From NCBI GenBank assembly GCA_964424715.1, contig CAYRJW010000015.1, forward strand, positions 1 through 30,749: a stretch of DNA of 30,749 bases. Reading direction: 5' to 3'. The position numbers and the translations under genes were made by a program. Origin of the DNA: JAMHZE01 sp964424715. Its GTDB lineage: Bacteria > Pseudomonadota > Alphaproteobacteria > Rickettsiales > UBA8987. This document shows positions 15,648-22,084 of this stretch, piece after piece (position 1 is the stretch's first letter; every line of letters starts with the position of its first letter). The notes beneath the pieces were generated by a model, which saw only the letters and a program-made list of their open reading frames with translations, was not told the origin of the DNA and made no database searches.

Positions 15648-16607
15648 ATGAAAATAAATAAAATATTTTTTATCGTCTTAGCTCTTAGCCCTCAGCTCTC
15701 AGCTTTAAGCCCGTCTGCGAACGCCCAGCAGTTCCTCGCCATGAACGACCCCGTCTATACCGACGACAGCGATGAAGAGGCCCTGGTAAATGCCGAGATG
15801 GAAAATTCGCTAAAAGGTATGAACCAGCAGAATAATGCGAAGGATGATTCCCTGCCATTCGATACCCAGCCTCTGGCGGAAAGTAATATTCAGGAGAAAA
15901 AATTCTCCCTTGCTGATTCCGGCACCGCTCTTTCAAATAAGATATCCGAACATACCGGCGAAAAGAACATCACCGTTTCCGATGCCGTTTACAAACGCAC
16001 CGGCGGCGCTAAAAGCTTTACTGATAAACAGGTAAAGAGCGTAAAACTGAACACCAGTTTTTCCGTTCAGGAGATAGATATAAACAATAACGAACAGAAA
16101 TTCACCGCCACGTTAAAACCAGTTATCGGCAGCTTCTTTATCGAGGTCAGCGGCAATTATTCCTCCTCCGTAAAGGTCCCGGTACTTACCCGCAGCCTGG
16201 GCAAAGGCGTGCAGATATCACAGGATGATATCGAGCTGAAATACTTCCCTAAAGATCAAATTTCCGGCGGCGATGTCACCGATATCAGCACCATCATCGG
16301 TAAAACCACCACCAAGCCTCTTTCCGAAGGCAAAATGGTGTTCGAGGATGATATAAGAAGCCCGATATTAGTTGCCAAGAACAGCACCGTTTCCGCTCTT
16401 TATAAAACCAAGACCATCGAGATAAAGGCCCTTGCCGTTGCGCTAGATGATGGCGGTGAAGGCGATATCATCAGGCTCAAGAATTTCGATAGCGGCAAGA
16501 TATTCAAGGCCGTTGTTCAGGCGGATGGCAATGTACTGGTAAGCGCTGCAAGCGGCGATATCAATGTTAGCTCAAATGCAGCTCCTGAAATTAATAATGT
16601 TAATTAA
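15648..16607 (+). CDS. flgA: Flagellar P-ring assembly chaperone FlgA
   Basis: FlgA is a periplasmic chaperone that helps FlgI assemble into the P ring. The 319-residue protein has a signal peptide with a likely cut after SANA (about residue 26), a long low-complexity N-terminal region, and a C-terminal SAF-type domain (about 180-310) with VPVLTRSLGKGVQISQDDIE and later GDIIRLKNFDSGKIFKAVV. It is somewhat longer than many FlgA proteins. The signal peptide core (about residues 10-21) is encoded by repetitive DNA (15677-15710) made of GCTCTTAGC/GCTCTCAGC-like units. It sits between flgG and flgH with 14-base gaps on both sides. Confidence 0.9.
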   Translation: MKINKIFFIVLALSPQLSALSPSANAQQFLAMNDPVYTDDSDEEALVNAEMENSLKGMNQQNNAKDDSLPFDTQPLAESNIQEKKFSLADSGTALSNKISEHTGEKNITVSDAVYKRTGGAKSFTDKQVKSVKLNTSFSVQEIDINNNEQKFTATLKPVIGSFFIEVSGNYSSSVKVPVLTRSLGKGVQISQDDIELKYFPKDQISGGDVTDISTIIGKTTTKPLSEGKMVFEDDIRSPILVAKNSTVSALYKTKTIEIKALAVALDDGGEGDIIRLKNFDSGKIFKAVVQADGNVLVSAASGDINVSSNAAPEINNVN

Positions 16608-16621
16608 AACAGAGTGTTATT

Positions 16622-17371
16622 ATGAAAACCTCCCGTAAAGAAATAATACTGGCCCTGGCAGCCCTTATGCTCACCACCTCCTGCACCCACTCGCAGGTGG
16701 ACAGGCTCGGCTGGCTCGGCAAACAGCCGCCCCTTGCCCCGGTACAACCGCAAACCCAGACCGAACCGATCATGTGGCCTGCCGTGGCTGAAGAAAGGGT
16801 AAGCTATTCATCCGCCGCCTCACTGGTAGATAGCCAGTCCAAAGCATTCTTCAAAGACCAGCGCGCCGCAAAGGTCGGTGATATATTAACCGTTAACATA
16901 GCCATAAACGATCAGGCCAAACTTGATAACAAGACCGAAGGCAAACGTCAGGAATCTGATACTACCAGCGCCCCAAGCGTTTTCGGCCTTGAGCGGAAAC
17001 TATTCGGCGCTCTTCCCGGCGATTATGACCCTTCAAGCCTGATAGACACCTCCACCAACGTCAACAACAAAGGCGAAGGCAAGATCGATAGAAAAGAGAT
17101 AATCAACACCGACGTAGCCGCAGTAGTCACCAACATACTCAACAACGGCAACATGGTGATATACGGCAGCCAGCAGGTGAATGTGAACTTCGAGCAACGC
17201 GAGCTCACCGTACAAGGCGTCATCCGCCCGCAGGATATCTCCCCTAAGAATGAGATCCAATACAGCCAGATCGCCGAAGCCCGCATCTCCTACGGCGGCA
17301 AAGGCGTAATAAGCGACATCCAGCAACCAAGGATCGGCAACCAGATGCTAGATGTTCTAAGCCCATTCTAG
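16622..17371 (+). CDS. flgH: Flagellar L-ring lipoprotein FlgH
   Basis: FlgH forms the L ring around the rod in the outer membrane. The 249-residue protein has a lipoprotein signal with lipobox LTTSC (Cys21) and family motifs: QSKAFFKDQRAAKVGDILTV (about 70-89, in the text as read), NNGNMVIYGSQQVNVN, LTVQGVIRPQDI (about 200-211), and a C-terminal ARISYGGKGVI. It is the last gene of flgFGAH; flgI and flgJ do not follow. A palindromic CCCTCTCCC element starts 41 bases after the stop. Confidence 0.95.
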   Translation: MKTSRKEIILALAALMLTTSCTHSQVDRLGWLGKQPPLAPVQPQTQTEPIMWPAVAEERVSYSSAASLVDSQSKAFFKDQRAAKVGDILTVNIAINDQAKLDNKTEGKRQESDTTSAPSVFGLERKLFGALPGDYDPSSLIDTSTNVNNKGEGKIDRKEIINTDVAAVVTNILNNGNMVIYGSQQVNVNFEQRELTVQGVIRPQDISPKNEIQYSQIAEARISYGGKGVISDIQQPRIGNQMLDVLSPF

Positions 17372-17411
17372 TTTCGTGAACCGCTTCCACCTCTTCGTCA
17401 ACACTTACCTT

Positions 17412-17594
17412 CCCTCTCCCTCGAGGGGAGAGGACATATTTTCTTAGCAACTTGTTGCTTAGAAAATATTGGTGAGGGTGAGGCAGTTGGAAATTAATTA
17501 GAATATATTATTTAGTGATAAAATTTATTGGTCTGGAGATTTAATAATATCCACCCTTCACCCTCACCCCACCCTCTCCCCTCAAGGGAGAGGG
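17412..17594. repeat. CCCTCTCCC-type palindromic element, copy 2
   Basis: The left end is nearly identical to copy 1 at 13393, including the inner hairpin TTTTCTTAGCAA / TTGCTTAGAAAA and GGTGAGGGTGA. The right end TCACCCTCACCCCACC plus CTCTCCCCTCAAGGGAGAG is also shared. The middle (about 17483-17550) is a different, AT-rich sequence and makes this copy 52 bases longer. It ends 48 bases before the start of the LD-carboxypeptidase gene. Confidence 0.8.
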
Positions 17595-17642
17595 AATTTA
17601 TTTATGGATTGCCAAACCCAATTTTTATTTTTATAAAACCCC

Positions 17643-18566
17643 ATGACCCAAAAACCTGCGAAAAAATACACCCCCCTCAAAAAGGGCGACACTGTCGATA
17701 TCATCGCCCCCGCATACGGCATAAAACCGCAAGAGGTTGAACGCATAAAACAATATCTCATCTCTCTCGGCCTTAAACCGCGCGTTCCGAAAGACCTGCT
17801 AAAAGGCGATATCATCACCTCCGCCCCGCTTGCCGTTCGTTTCAAACATTTAAAGGATGCACTCTATAACACCGAATCCAAAGCCATCTGGGCGATAAAA
17901 GGCGGCTCCGGCAGCCCGGAACTTATACCGTTACTCGCAAAATTAAAAAAACCTGCGAAGCAAAAATTATTCATCGCATTTTCCGATATCACTTCCATCC
18001 ATTTTTTCCTGAACCAGAACTGGGGCTGGCAGACCGTTCACGGCCCTATCCTCTGGCAGATAGCCAGAAAGCGCATCGATGCTGAAAGTATCAAACAGAT
18101 GGAAAATATCCTGTTCGGTAAAAATTACGTGCGCGAATTCAAACTCACCCCGGTAAATAAACCAGCAAAACAAAATAAAAAAATATCCGCCACCGCCATG
18201 ATAGGCGGAAACCTTAAGCTGGTGCAATGCTCCATCGGCACTATCTGGCAGATAAAAGCCAAAAATAAAATTCTACTGTTCGAAGACATAAATGAAAAAC
18301 CCTATCAACTCGATAGGATATTAGTACATATCCTGCAAAGCAACCTCCTGAACGGCGCCAGCGCCATAGTCTTCGGCGATTTCGAAGGCGGCGAGATAGA
18401 AATGGATATGCCATTGATCGAAAAGGTCCTGCAAAAATTCGCTAATAACACCAATATCCCCGTCTACCGCACCACCGGAATCGGCCACACCAGCCGCAAC
18501 TACGCCGTCCATTTCGGCGTTCCCGGCGAGATATCGGGCAGAAAACTTAAACTTGCCAAGGTTTAG
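17643..18566 (+). CDS. ldcA: LD-carboxypeptidase (peptidase family S66)
   Basis: A serine peptidase that normally removes the terminal D-Ala from murein tetrapeptides during cytoplasmic recycling of peptidoglycan. The 307-residue protein has the family opening KKGDTVDIIAPAYG, the KGGSGSPELIPLL region, and a recognisable catalytic triad: Ser114 in AFSDIT, Glu214 in LFEDINEKPYQLDR, and His282 in GIGHTSRN. These positions and spacing match the Pseudomonas LdcA triad (115/217/285). The MccF immunity proteins belong to the same family and cannot be excluded, but a chromosomal housekeeping copy is more likely. There is no signal peptide and no strong ribosome site; a palindromic repeat lies directly upstream. 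Confidence 0.88.
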   Translation: MTQKPAKKYTPLKKGDTVDIIAPAYGIKPQEVERIKQYLISLGLKPRVPKDLLKGDIITSAPLAVRFKHLKDALYNTESKAIWAIKGGSGSPELIPLLAKLKKPAKQKLFIAFSDITSIHFFLNQNWGWQTVHGPILWQIARKRIDAESIKQMENILFGKNYVREFKLTPVNKPAKQNKKISATAMIGGNLKLVQCSIGTIWQIKAKNKILLFEDINEKPYQLDRILVHILQSNLLNGASAIVFGDFEGGEIEMDMPLIEKVLQKFANNTNIPVYRTTGIGHTSRNYAVHFGVPGEISGRKLKLAKV

Positions 18567-18569
18567 CCC

Positions 18570-18597
18570 TTGATTTATTGACGTTTATCTATATGAT
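18570..18597 (+). promoter_or_regulatory. Sigma-70-type promoter of the 18623 orphan gene
   Basis: TTGATT (18570-18575) and TATGAT (18592-18597) are 16 bases apart, starting just after the ldcA stop. Transcription would begin near 18604. This rules against the upstream in-frame TTG (18578) and ATG (18593), which fall inside the promoter, and supports the ATG at 18623. Confidence 0.5.
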
Positions 18598-18622
18598 AAG
18601 CGCTCATTCATGGGGGAATCTG

Positions 18623-19777
18623 ATGATAGATCACATCTTAAAAAAAGTTACCGAAATAACCGATCCGGGGCTTATTGCAGAATTCAAAAATAAATTTCTG
18701 GTACACTGCCTTAGAAATGTTGAGCATGTAGCATGGCCTACTATAAATGTTATGTTGGCTGGCTTTGATCAGAAAACAACCCTGCTGACCCCGGATATCC
18801 TCGATGAAAAAGCCGAAAATTATATAAAGGTCGCCTTTAAAGGCCATGAGCTTGAAGAGGAGAAGACGGAAGAGCTTTTAAAAGCTGTGGATAACTCCGT
18901 AGCGGTCTATGAAGCCGTATTTAAAGAATGTGAGACCTCCATCGATATCCAGAAGCTTGATGAAAATATCAGGTATGCGATCGATGATGAGATAATTTTT
19001 AAGAATGAAAAACCCCGCTTCATGGATTTCCTGAATCGTAATTTCAAAGATCTGCAGCCTCAGCAGAAACAGATCGATCAATCTTTAAGCTTCGGCCTCA
19101 CAGGCCCCAAATACGATAAATTCATAACTGAGGTAAAAAACTACCTTTCAAAAGGAGACGGCAGCGAGGAATTTTATAAAGCCATGCGGCTCCCTAATAC
19201 TAAATTTCTGGAGCTTGAGATATATTCGCTATTAAGGGATCATGCAACTCCACCAATGACACCCTACAAAATTGAAAAAATGGGCCGGGAATTTGGAGAA
19301 GATATGGCCGACCTTCTGGATATGCCGGAAGATACCGCCAAGGCTGAACATTATCAAAAGAATTTAGTAGATACTCTGACAAAAAAATACACACAACTCG
19401 GTGGCCCCTCTCAGGAAGAAATAAATAAACATGGCCTCACAGGTGATAATTTCGATGCTCTGATCAAACAGATGCGGATAATCATGCATGAGGTTCCGGA
19501 TATCCTGAATGAATCTCTGGCATTTCATATCTTATCAGACATTACACCGCCAATGACCATTAAGAAGATCGAAAAAATATCGCAGGACTACATTAAAAAC
19601 CTGCCTGGTTATATAAAAGCAGGCACTGGCACATATGACCGTCTGGTACAATATGTCAGCCAAAATGCAGATTCTATCCGCAAAACCTTTTACGACCACT
19701 TAATAGAAGAATATACAAAACTAAATGTCCCCTCGCAGGAACAGATAGCAAAGGCCAGCCACATGGAAAGGGCTTAA
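18623..19777 (+). CDS. Orphan helical protein with ~110-residue tandem repeat (function unknown)
   Basis: I do not recognise this 384-residue protein. It is acidic, lysine-rich and apparently all-helical, without signal peptide or membrane segment. The C-terminal two thirds are two copies of one module of about 110 residues: SFGLTGPKYDKFITEVK pairs with KHGLTGDNFDALIKQMR, ATPPMTPYKIEKMGREF with ITPPMTIKKIEKISQDY, and VDTLTKKYTQLGGPSQEEI with HLIEEYTKLNVPSQEQI. The start at 18623 is chosen for the GGGGGA ribosome site 5 bases upstream and the promoter position. It follows ldcA by 56 bases but has its own promoter. Confidence 0.75.
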   Translation: MIDHILKKVTEITDPGLIAEFKNKFLVHCLRNVEHVAWPTINVMLAGFDQKTTLLTPDILDEKAENYIKVAFKGHELEEEKTEELLKAVDNSVAVYEAVFKECETSIDIQKLDENIRYAIDDEIIFKNEKPRFMDFLNRNFKDLQPQQKQIDQSLSFGLTGPKYDKFITEVKNYLSKGDGSEEFYKAMRLPNTKFLELEIYSLLRDHATPPMTPYKIEKMGREFGEDMADLLDMPEDTAKAEHYQKNLVDTLTKKYTQLGGPSQEEINKHGLTGDNFDALIKQMRIIMHEVPDILNESLAFHILSDITPPMTIKKIEKISQDYIKNLPGYIKAGTGTYDRLVQYVSQNADSIRKTFYDHLIEEYTKLNVPSQEQIAKASHMERA

Positions 19778-19831
19778 TGGTTACCTCCCGATTAAGAATT
19801 TTTAATGAATATAAAAATCCCATAAAGATTT

Positions 19832-19853
19832 CTGTTTTAATCTTATAAAACAG
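19832..19853. repeat. Perfect inverted repeat CTGTTTTA-N6-TAAAACAG
   Basis: Two 8-base arms (19832-19839 and 19846-19853) around six bases, in the 200-base gap before the CtrA-like promoter. There is no T-run after it, so it is not a typical terminator. It could be an operator or a weak transcript end for the 18623 gene. Confidence 0.4.
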
Positions 19854-19946
19854 TGTTATACTTAACTCCTGCCCCGAGAAATCAGCAATGGCTCCGGGAC
19901 CGACCTTAATCGATTGATTTATATGGTTTTTTAAAAACATATATTG

Positions 19947-19978
19947 TTAACGATTTATTAACCTTTTTATGATATAAT
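19947..19978 (+). promoter_or_regulatory. CtrA-like box with extended -10 promoter (orphan operon)
   Basis: TTAA (19947-19950), seven bases, TTAACC (19958-19963), then TTTTT and the extended -10 TGATATAAT (19970-19978). TTAA-N7-TTAA is the binding site of CtrA, the alphaproteobacterial cell-cycle regulator. The same arrangement with the same spacing stands before the gene starting at 26843. Transcription would begin near 19985. Confidence 0.65.
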
Positions 19979-20026
19979 ATGAACAATATAGCTCAAATAC
20001 TGGGCCAGATTGGGGAAAATGGAACT

Positions 20027-20317
20027 ATGCCTTCAGAATTACAGAACAAGACCTATAAAAGCATGATGGATACCTATGATACCGTCGATGATATGCTTGC
20101 CGGCCTTGAAAAATATGGTAATGTTGCCGATCCATACATAAAAAACCTTCAAAAACTGATAGATACCATTGAAAAGAACAATGAGATCATGATAAACAAC
20201 TTCTTTAAGTACATGGAAAGCGGCAAAGCTTTATCAGGAATAGAGAAATTAAAGATTGAAAATTCTGTAAAAACAACTAGAATAGCCATTCAACAATTTT
20301 TAAGTAAGATCAACTAA
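20027..20317 (+). CDS. Small orphan helical protein, CtrA-type promoter (function unknown)
   Basis: I do not recognise this protein of 96 residues (112 if the in-frame ATG at 19979 is used). It is helical, with repeated Asn/Lys/Ile content (IEKNNEIMINNFFKYMESGK in the middle) and no signal peptide, cysteine or known motif. The start is uncertain. The ATG at 19979 touches the -10 box and would lie upstream of the predicted transcript start, so the ATG at 20027, which follows GGGGAAAATGGAACT, is preferred. The gene is followed 12 bases later by another small ORF, so the two are probably one operon. The CtrA-like box suggests cell-cycle-linked expression; that is inference. Confidence 0.65.
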   Translation: MPSELQNKTYKSMMDTYDTVDDMLAGLEKYGNVADPYIKNLQKLIDTIEKNNEIMINNFFKYMESGKALSGIEKLKIENSVKTTRIAIQQFLSKIN

Positions 20318-20329
20318 CCGGGGGTTTAC

Positions 20330-20476
20330 ATGTCACAACAAGCAGCAATAGCGCAATTCATAACTAATAATACCAAGAAACTGGATAAGCAATTTTCCGA
20401 TATAGAAAATAACATCGCCAATCTTGTGCTAAGCCATGAGCATGGTTCAGAAGCAAATACATCCAAGAAAAGATAA
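20330..20476 (+). CDS. Very small orphan protein, 48 residues (function unknown)
   Basis: A 48-residue frame starting MSQQAAIAQFITNNTKKLDK and ending in a charged, disordered-looking tail (HEHGSEANTSKKR). It has a strong ribosome site: GGGGG four to nine bases before the ATG at 20330. It begins 12 bases after the preceding orphan gene in the same direction, so it is probably its second cistron. The predicted structure is one amphipathic helix (about residues 5-40). It has no known motif. The short length limits confidence, but the ribosome site and spacing are convincing. Confidence 0.6.
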   Translation: MSQQAAIAQFITNNTKKLDKQFSDIENNIANLVLSHEHGSEANTSKKR

Positions 20477-20579
20477 TATCTTCCGCGGAGCCTTTCTTTA
20501 TTTCAATGATTTTTATTATTATAAGCAAGCGGCCTTTTCGCATGCGTATATAATTTACGCCAACAAAACCGCAATCAAC

Positions 20580-20975
20580 CTATTCGTGGCTCATAGCCTT
20601 GATTATCTCAATGATGTGCTTGCGCTTGGAAGGTTCTTTTATTTTATAGAACTCACGCACTAATATTATCGTTTCTTTCGATTCAAAAACATCGGCTTTG
20701 GCGAAAGCGCCGGTGGCGTCCTCAGCGAAGGCATATTTTTTGTCTGATGGTTTTTCATCAAGGTCCTTGAAGAAGAATACGATGTCTGTGCCAAGTATCT
20801 TCGCAAAATCATACAATCTTGCGGCGGAGATGCGGTTCACACCTTTCTCATATTTCTGCACTTGCTGAAAGGTTATACCGGATTCCTGGGCAAGCGAATT
20901 CTGGCTCAAACCCTTCATGTTACGAAGCTGACGGAGTTTCTTCCCTATCTGTACGTCTATATTATTTTCGCTCAT
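20580..20975 (-). CDS. XRE-family (Cro/CI-type) transcriptional regulator
   Basis: A 131-residue DNA-binding protein. The N-terminal helix-turn-helix (about residues 10-65) reads IGKKLRQLRNMKGLSQNSLA, then ESGITFQQVQKYEKG and NRISAARLYDFAKIL, the standard Cro/CI layout. The C-terminal half is charged, with a KEPSKRKHIIEIIKAM end. This kind of stand-alone regulator is common in Alphaproteobacteria, where relatives affect motility, biofilm or cell-cycle genes; the target here is not known. It is convergent with the two small orphan genes (103 bases between stops) and transcribed alongside lptB but 143 bases downstream of it. Confidence 0.88.
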   Translation of the reverse strand: MSENNIDVQIGKKLRQLRNMKGLSQNSLAQESGITFQQVQKYEKGVNRISAARLYDFAKILGTDIVFFFKDLDEKPSDKKYAFAEDATGAFAKADVFESKETIILVREFYKIKEPSKRKHIIEIIKAMSHE

Positions 20976-21118
20976 CTATATAAAACCTTTAAATTAATGT
21001 ACTATTTTAGAACAAATAATTAAAGATAGCATCAACAATAATCAAGTAAAAACGTTTTAATTAATCATTATTTTTTATAGAGATAACCTAGGGTTTCTTA
21101 GTATCGGCGATATTAAAC

Positions 21119-21955
21119 TTAGAGTTTAAACTGATCCCCCAGATATACATCTTTAACGGCTTTGGAGCGGATTATTTTTTCAGGCGAACCTTCTTCCAGC
21201 ACCATTCCGTCGTGTATTATATAGGCACGGTCTACAATTGCAAGTGTTTCGCGAACATTGTGATCCGTTATGAGAACGCCTATGCCTCTGTCCTTCAGTT
21301 TCGCTATTAAATTGCGCACTTCCGCCACTGCAATGGGGTCGATACCGGCCAGCGGTTCATCAAGCAGCATGAATAGAGGGTCAGAAGCAAGCGCGCGGGC
21401 TATCTCCGCCCTTCTCCGTTCACCGCCGGAAAGCGCCACTGCTGAGACATTGCGCAGATGCGATATAGAAAATTCCGCCAGCAGGTCTTCCAGCTTTTTG
21501 TGCCGATTTATGGCAATCGGTTCGGTAATTTCCAGTATCGACATTATATTCTGCTCCACCGTCATACCCCTGAATATCGAGGTTTCCTGCGGCAGATAGC
21601 CAAGCCCCATACGCGCGCGCTGATACATTGGCAGAAATGTTATATCTTTACCTTTCAGCAATATTTGGCCGTAATCCGGCTTTATCAGGCCCATCACCAT
21701 ATAGAATGTGGTTGTTTTGCCTGCGCCGTTCGGCCCTAAAATACCGATCGCCTCACCCGGTGTAAGCGTGAATGATATATCCCGCACTGCCGGTTTATTG
21801 CCATAGGTTTTGCCCAGGTTTTTCACCTCAAGCCCTAAATAACCTTCCTCGTTCGGGTCGATATTCCTGCTCTTTACCGGCCGTTTCGGCGAGTAAACAC
21901 CATTAGGATTACCGTTTTGTGGAAAATTATTTTCTATATCCTGCGAATCTGTCAT
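21119..21955 (-). CDS. lptB: LPS export ABC transporter ATP-binding protein LptB
   Basis: LptB powers extraction of lipopolysaccharide from the inner membrane with LptF/LptG/LptC. The 278-residue protein has Walker A GPNGAGKTTTFYM, Q-loop YLPQETSIFRGMTVEQNIM, signature LSGGERRRAEIARAL and Walker B MLLDEPLAGIDPIAV, plus the H-loop TDHNVRE. These are LptB-specific wordings. It carries an extra N-terminal tail of about 40 Asn/Pro/Gly-rich residues before LEVKNLGKTYGN, so it is longer than the usual 240. Other alphaproteobacterial LptB proteins also have such tails. lptA and lptC, often next door, are not in this window. It is divergent from thrS with a 129-base gap. Confidence 0.93.
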   Translation of the reverse strand: MTDSQDIENNFPQNGNPNGVYSPKRPVKSRNIDPNEEGYLGLEVKNLGKTYGNKPAVRDISFTLTPGEAIGILGPNGAGKTTTFYMVMGLIKPDYGQILLKGKDITFLPMYQRARMGLGYLPQETSIFRGMTVEQNIMSILEITEPIAINRHKKLEDLLAEFSISHLRNVSAVALSGGERRRAEIARALASDPLFMLLDEPLAGIDPIAVAEVRNLIAKLKDRGIGVLITDHNVRETLAIVDRAYIIHDGMVLEEGSPEKIIRSKAVKDVYLGDQFKL

Positions 21956-22084
21956 AAGGAGCCATTCTACAAAATTATTTCAGAATCTCAAATTAAAACA
22001 TCTTAACTATATACATTTATCTTTGAAAGTGGAAAAGATTGTATTATTAAATCTTCAAATTAATTTCGTTTAAATTATTGTTAC

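Noticed and set aside
21050..21075. Third CtrA box near TTAATTAATCATTATT
   Set aside because: The second half reads TTAT rather than TTAA and no -10 box with the shared spacing follows.
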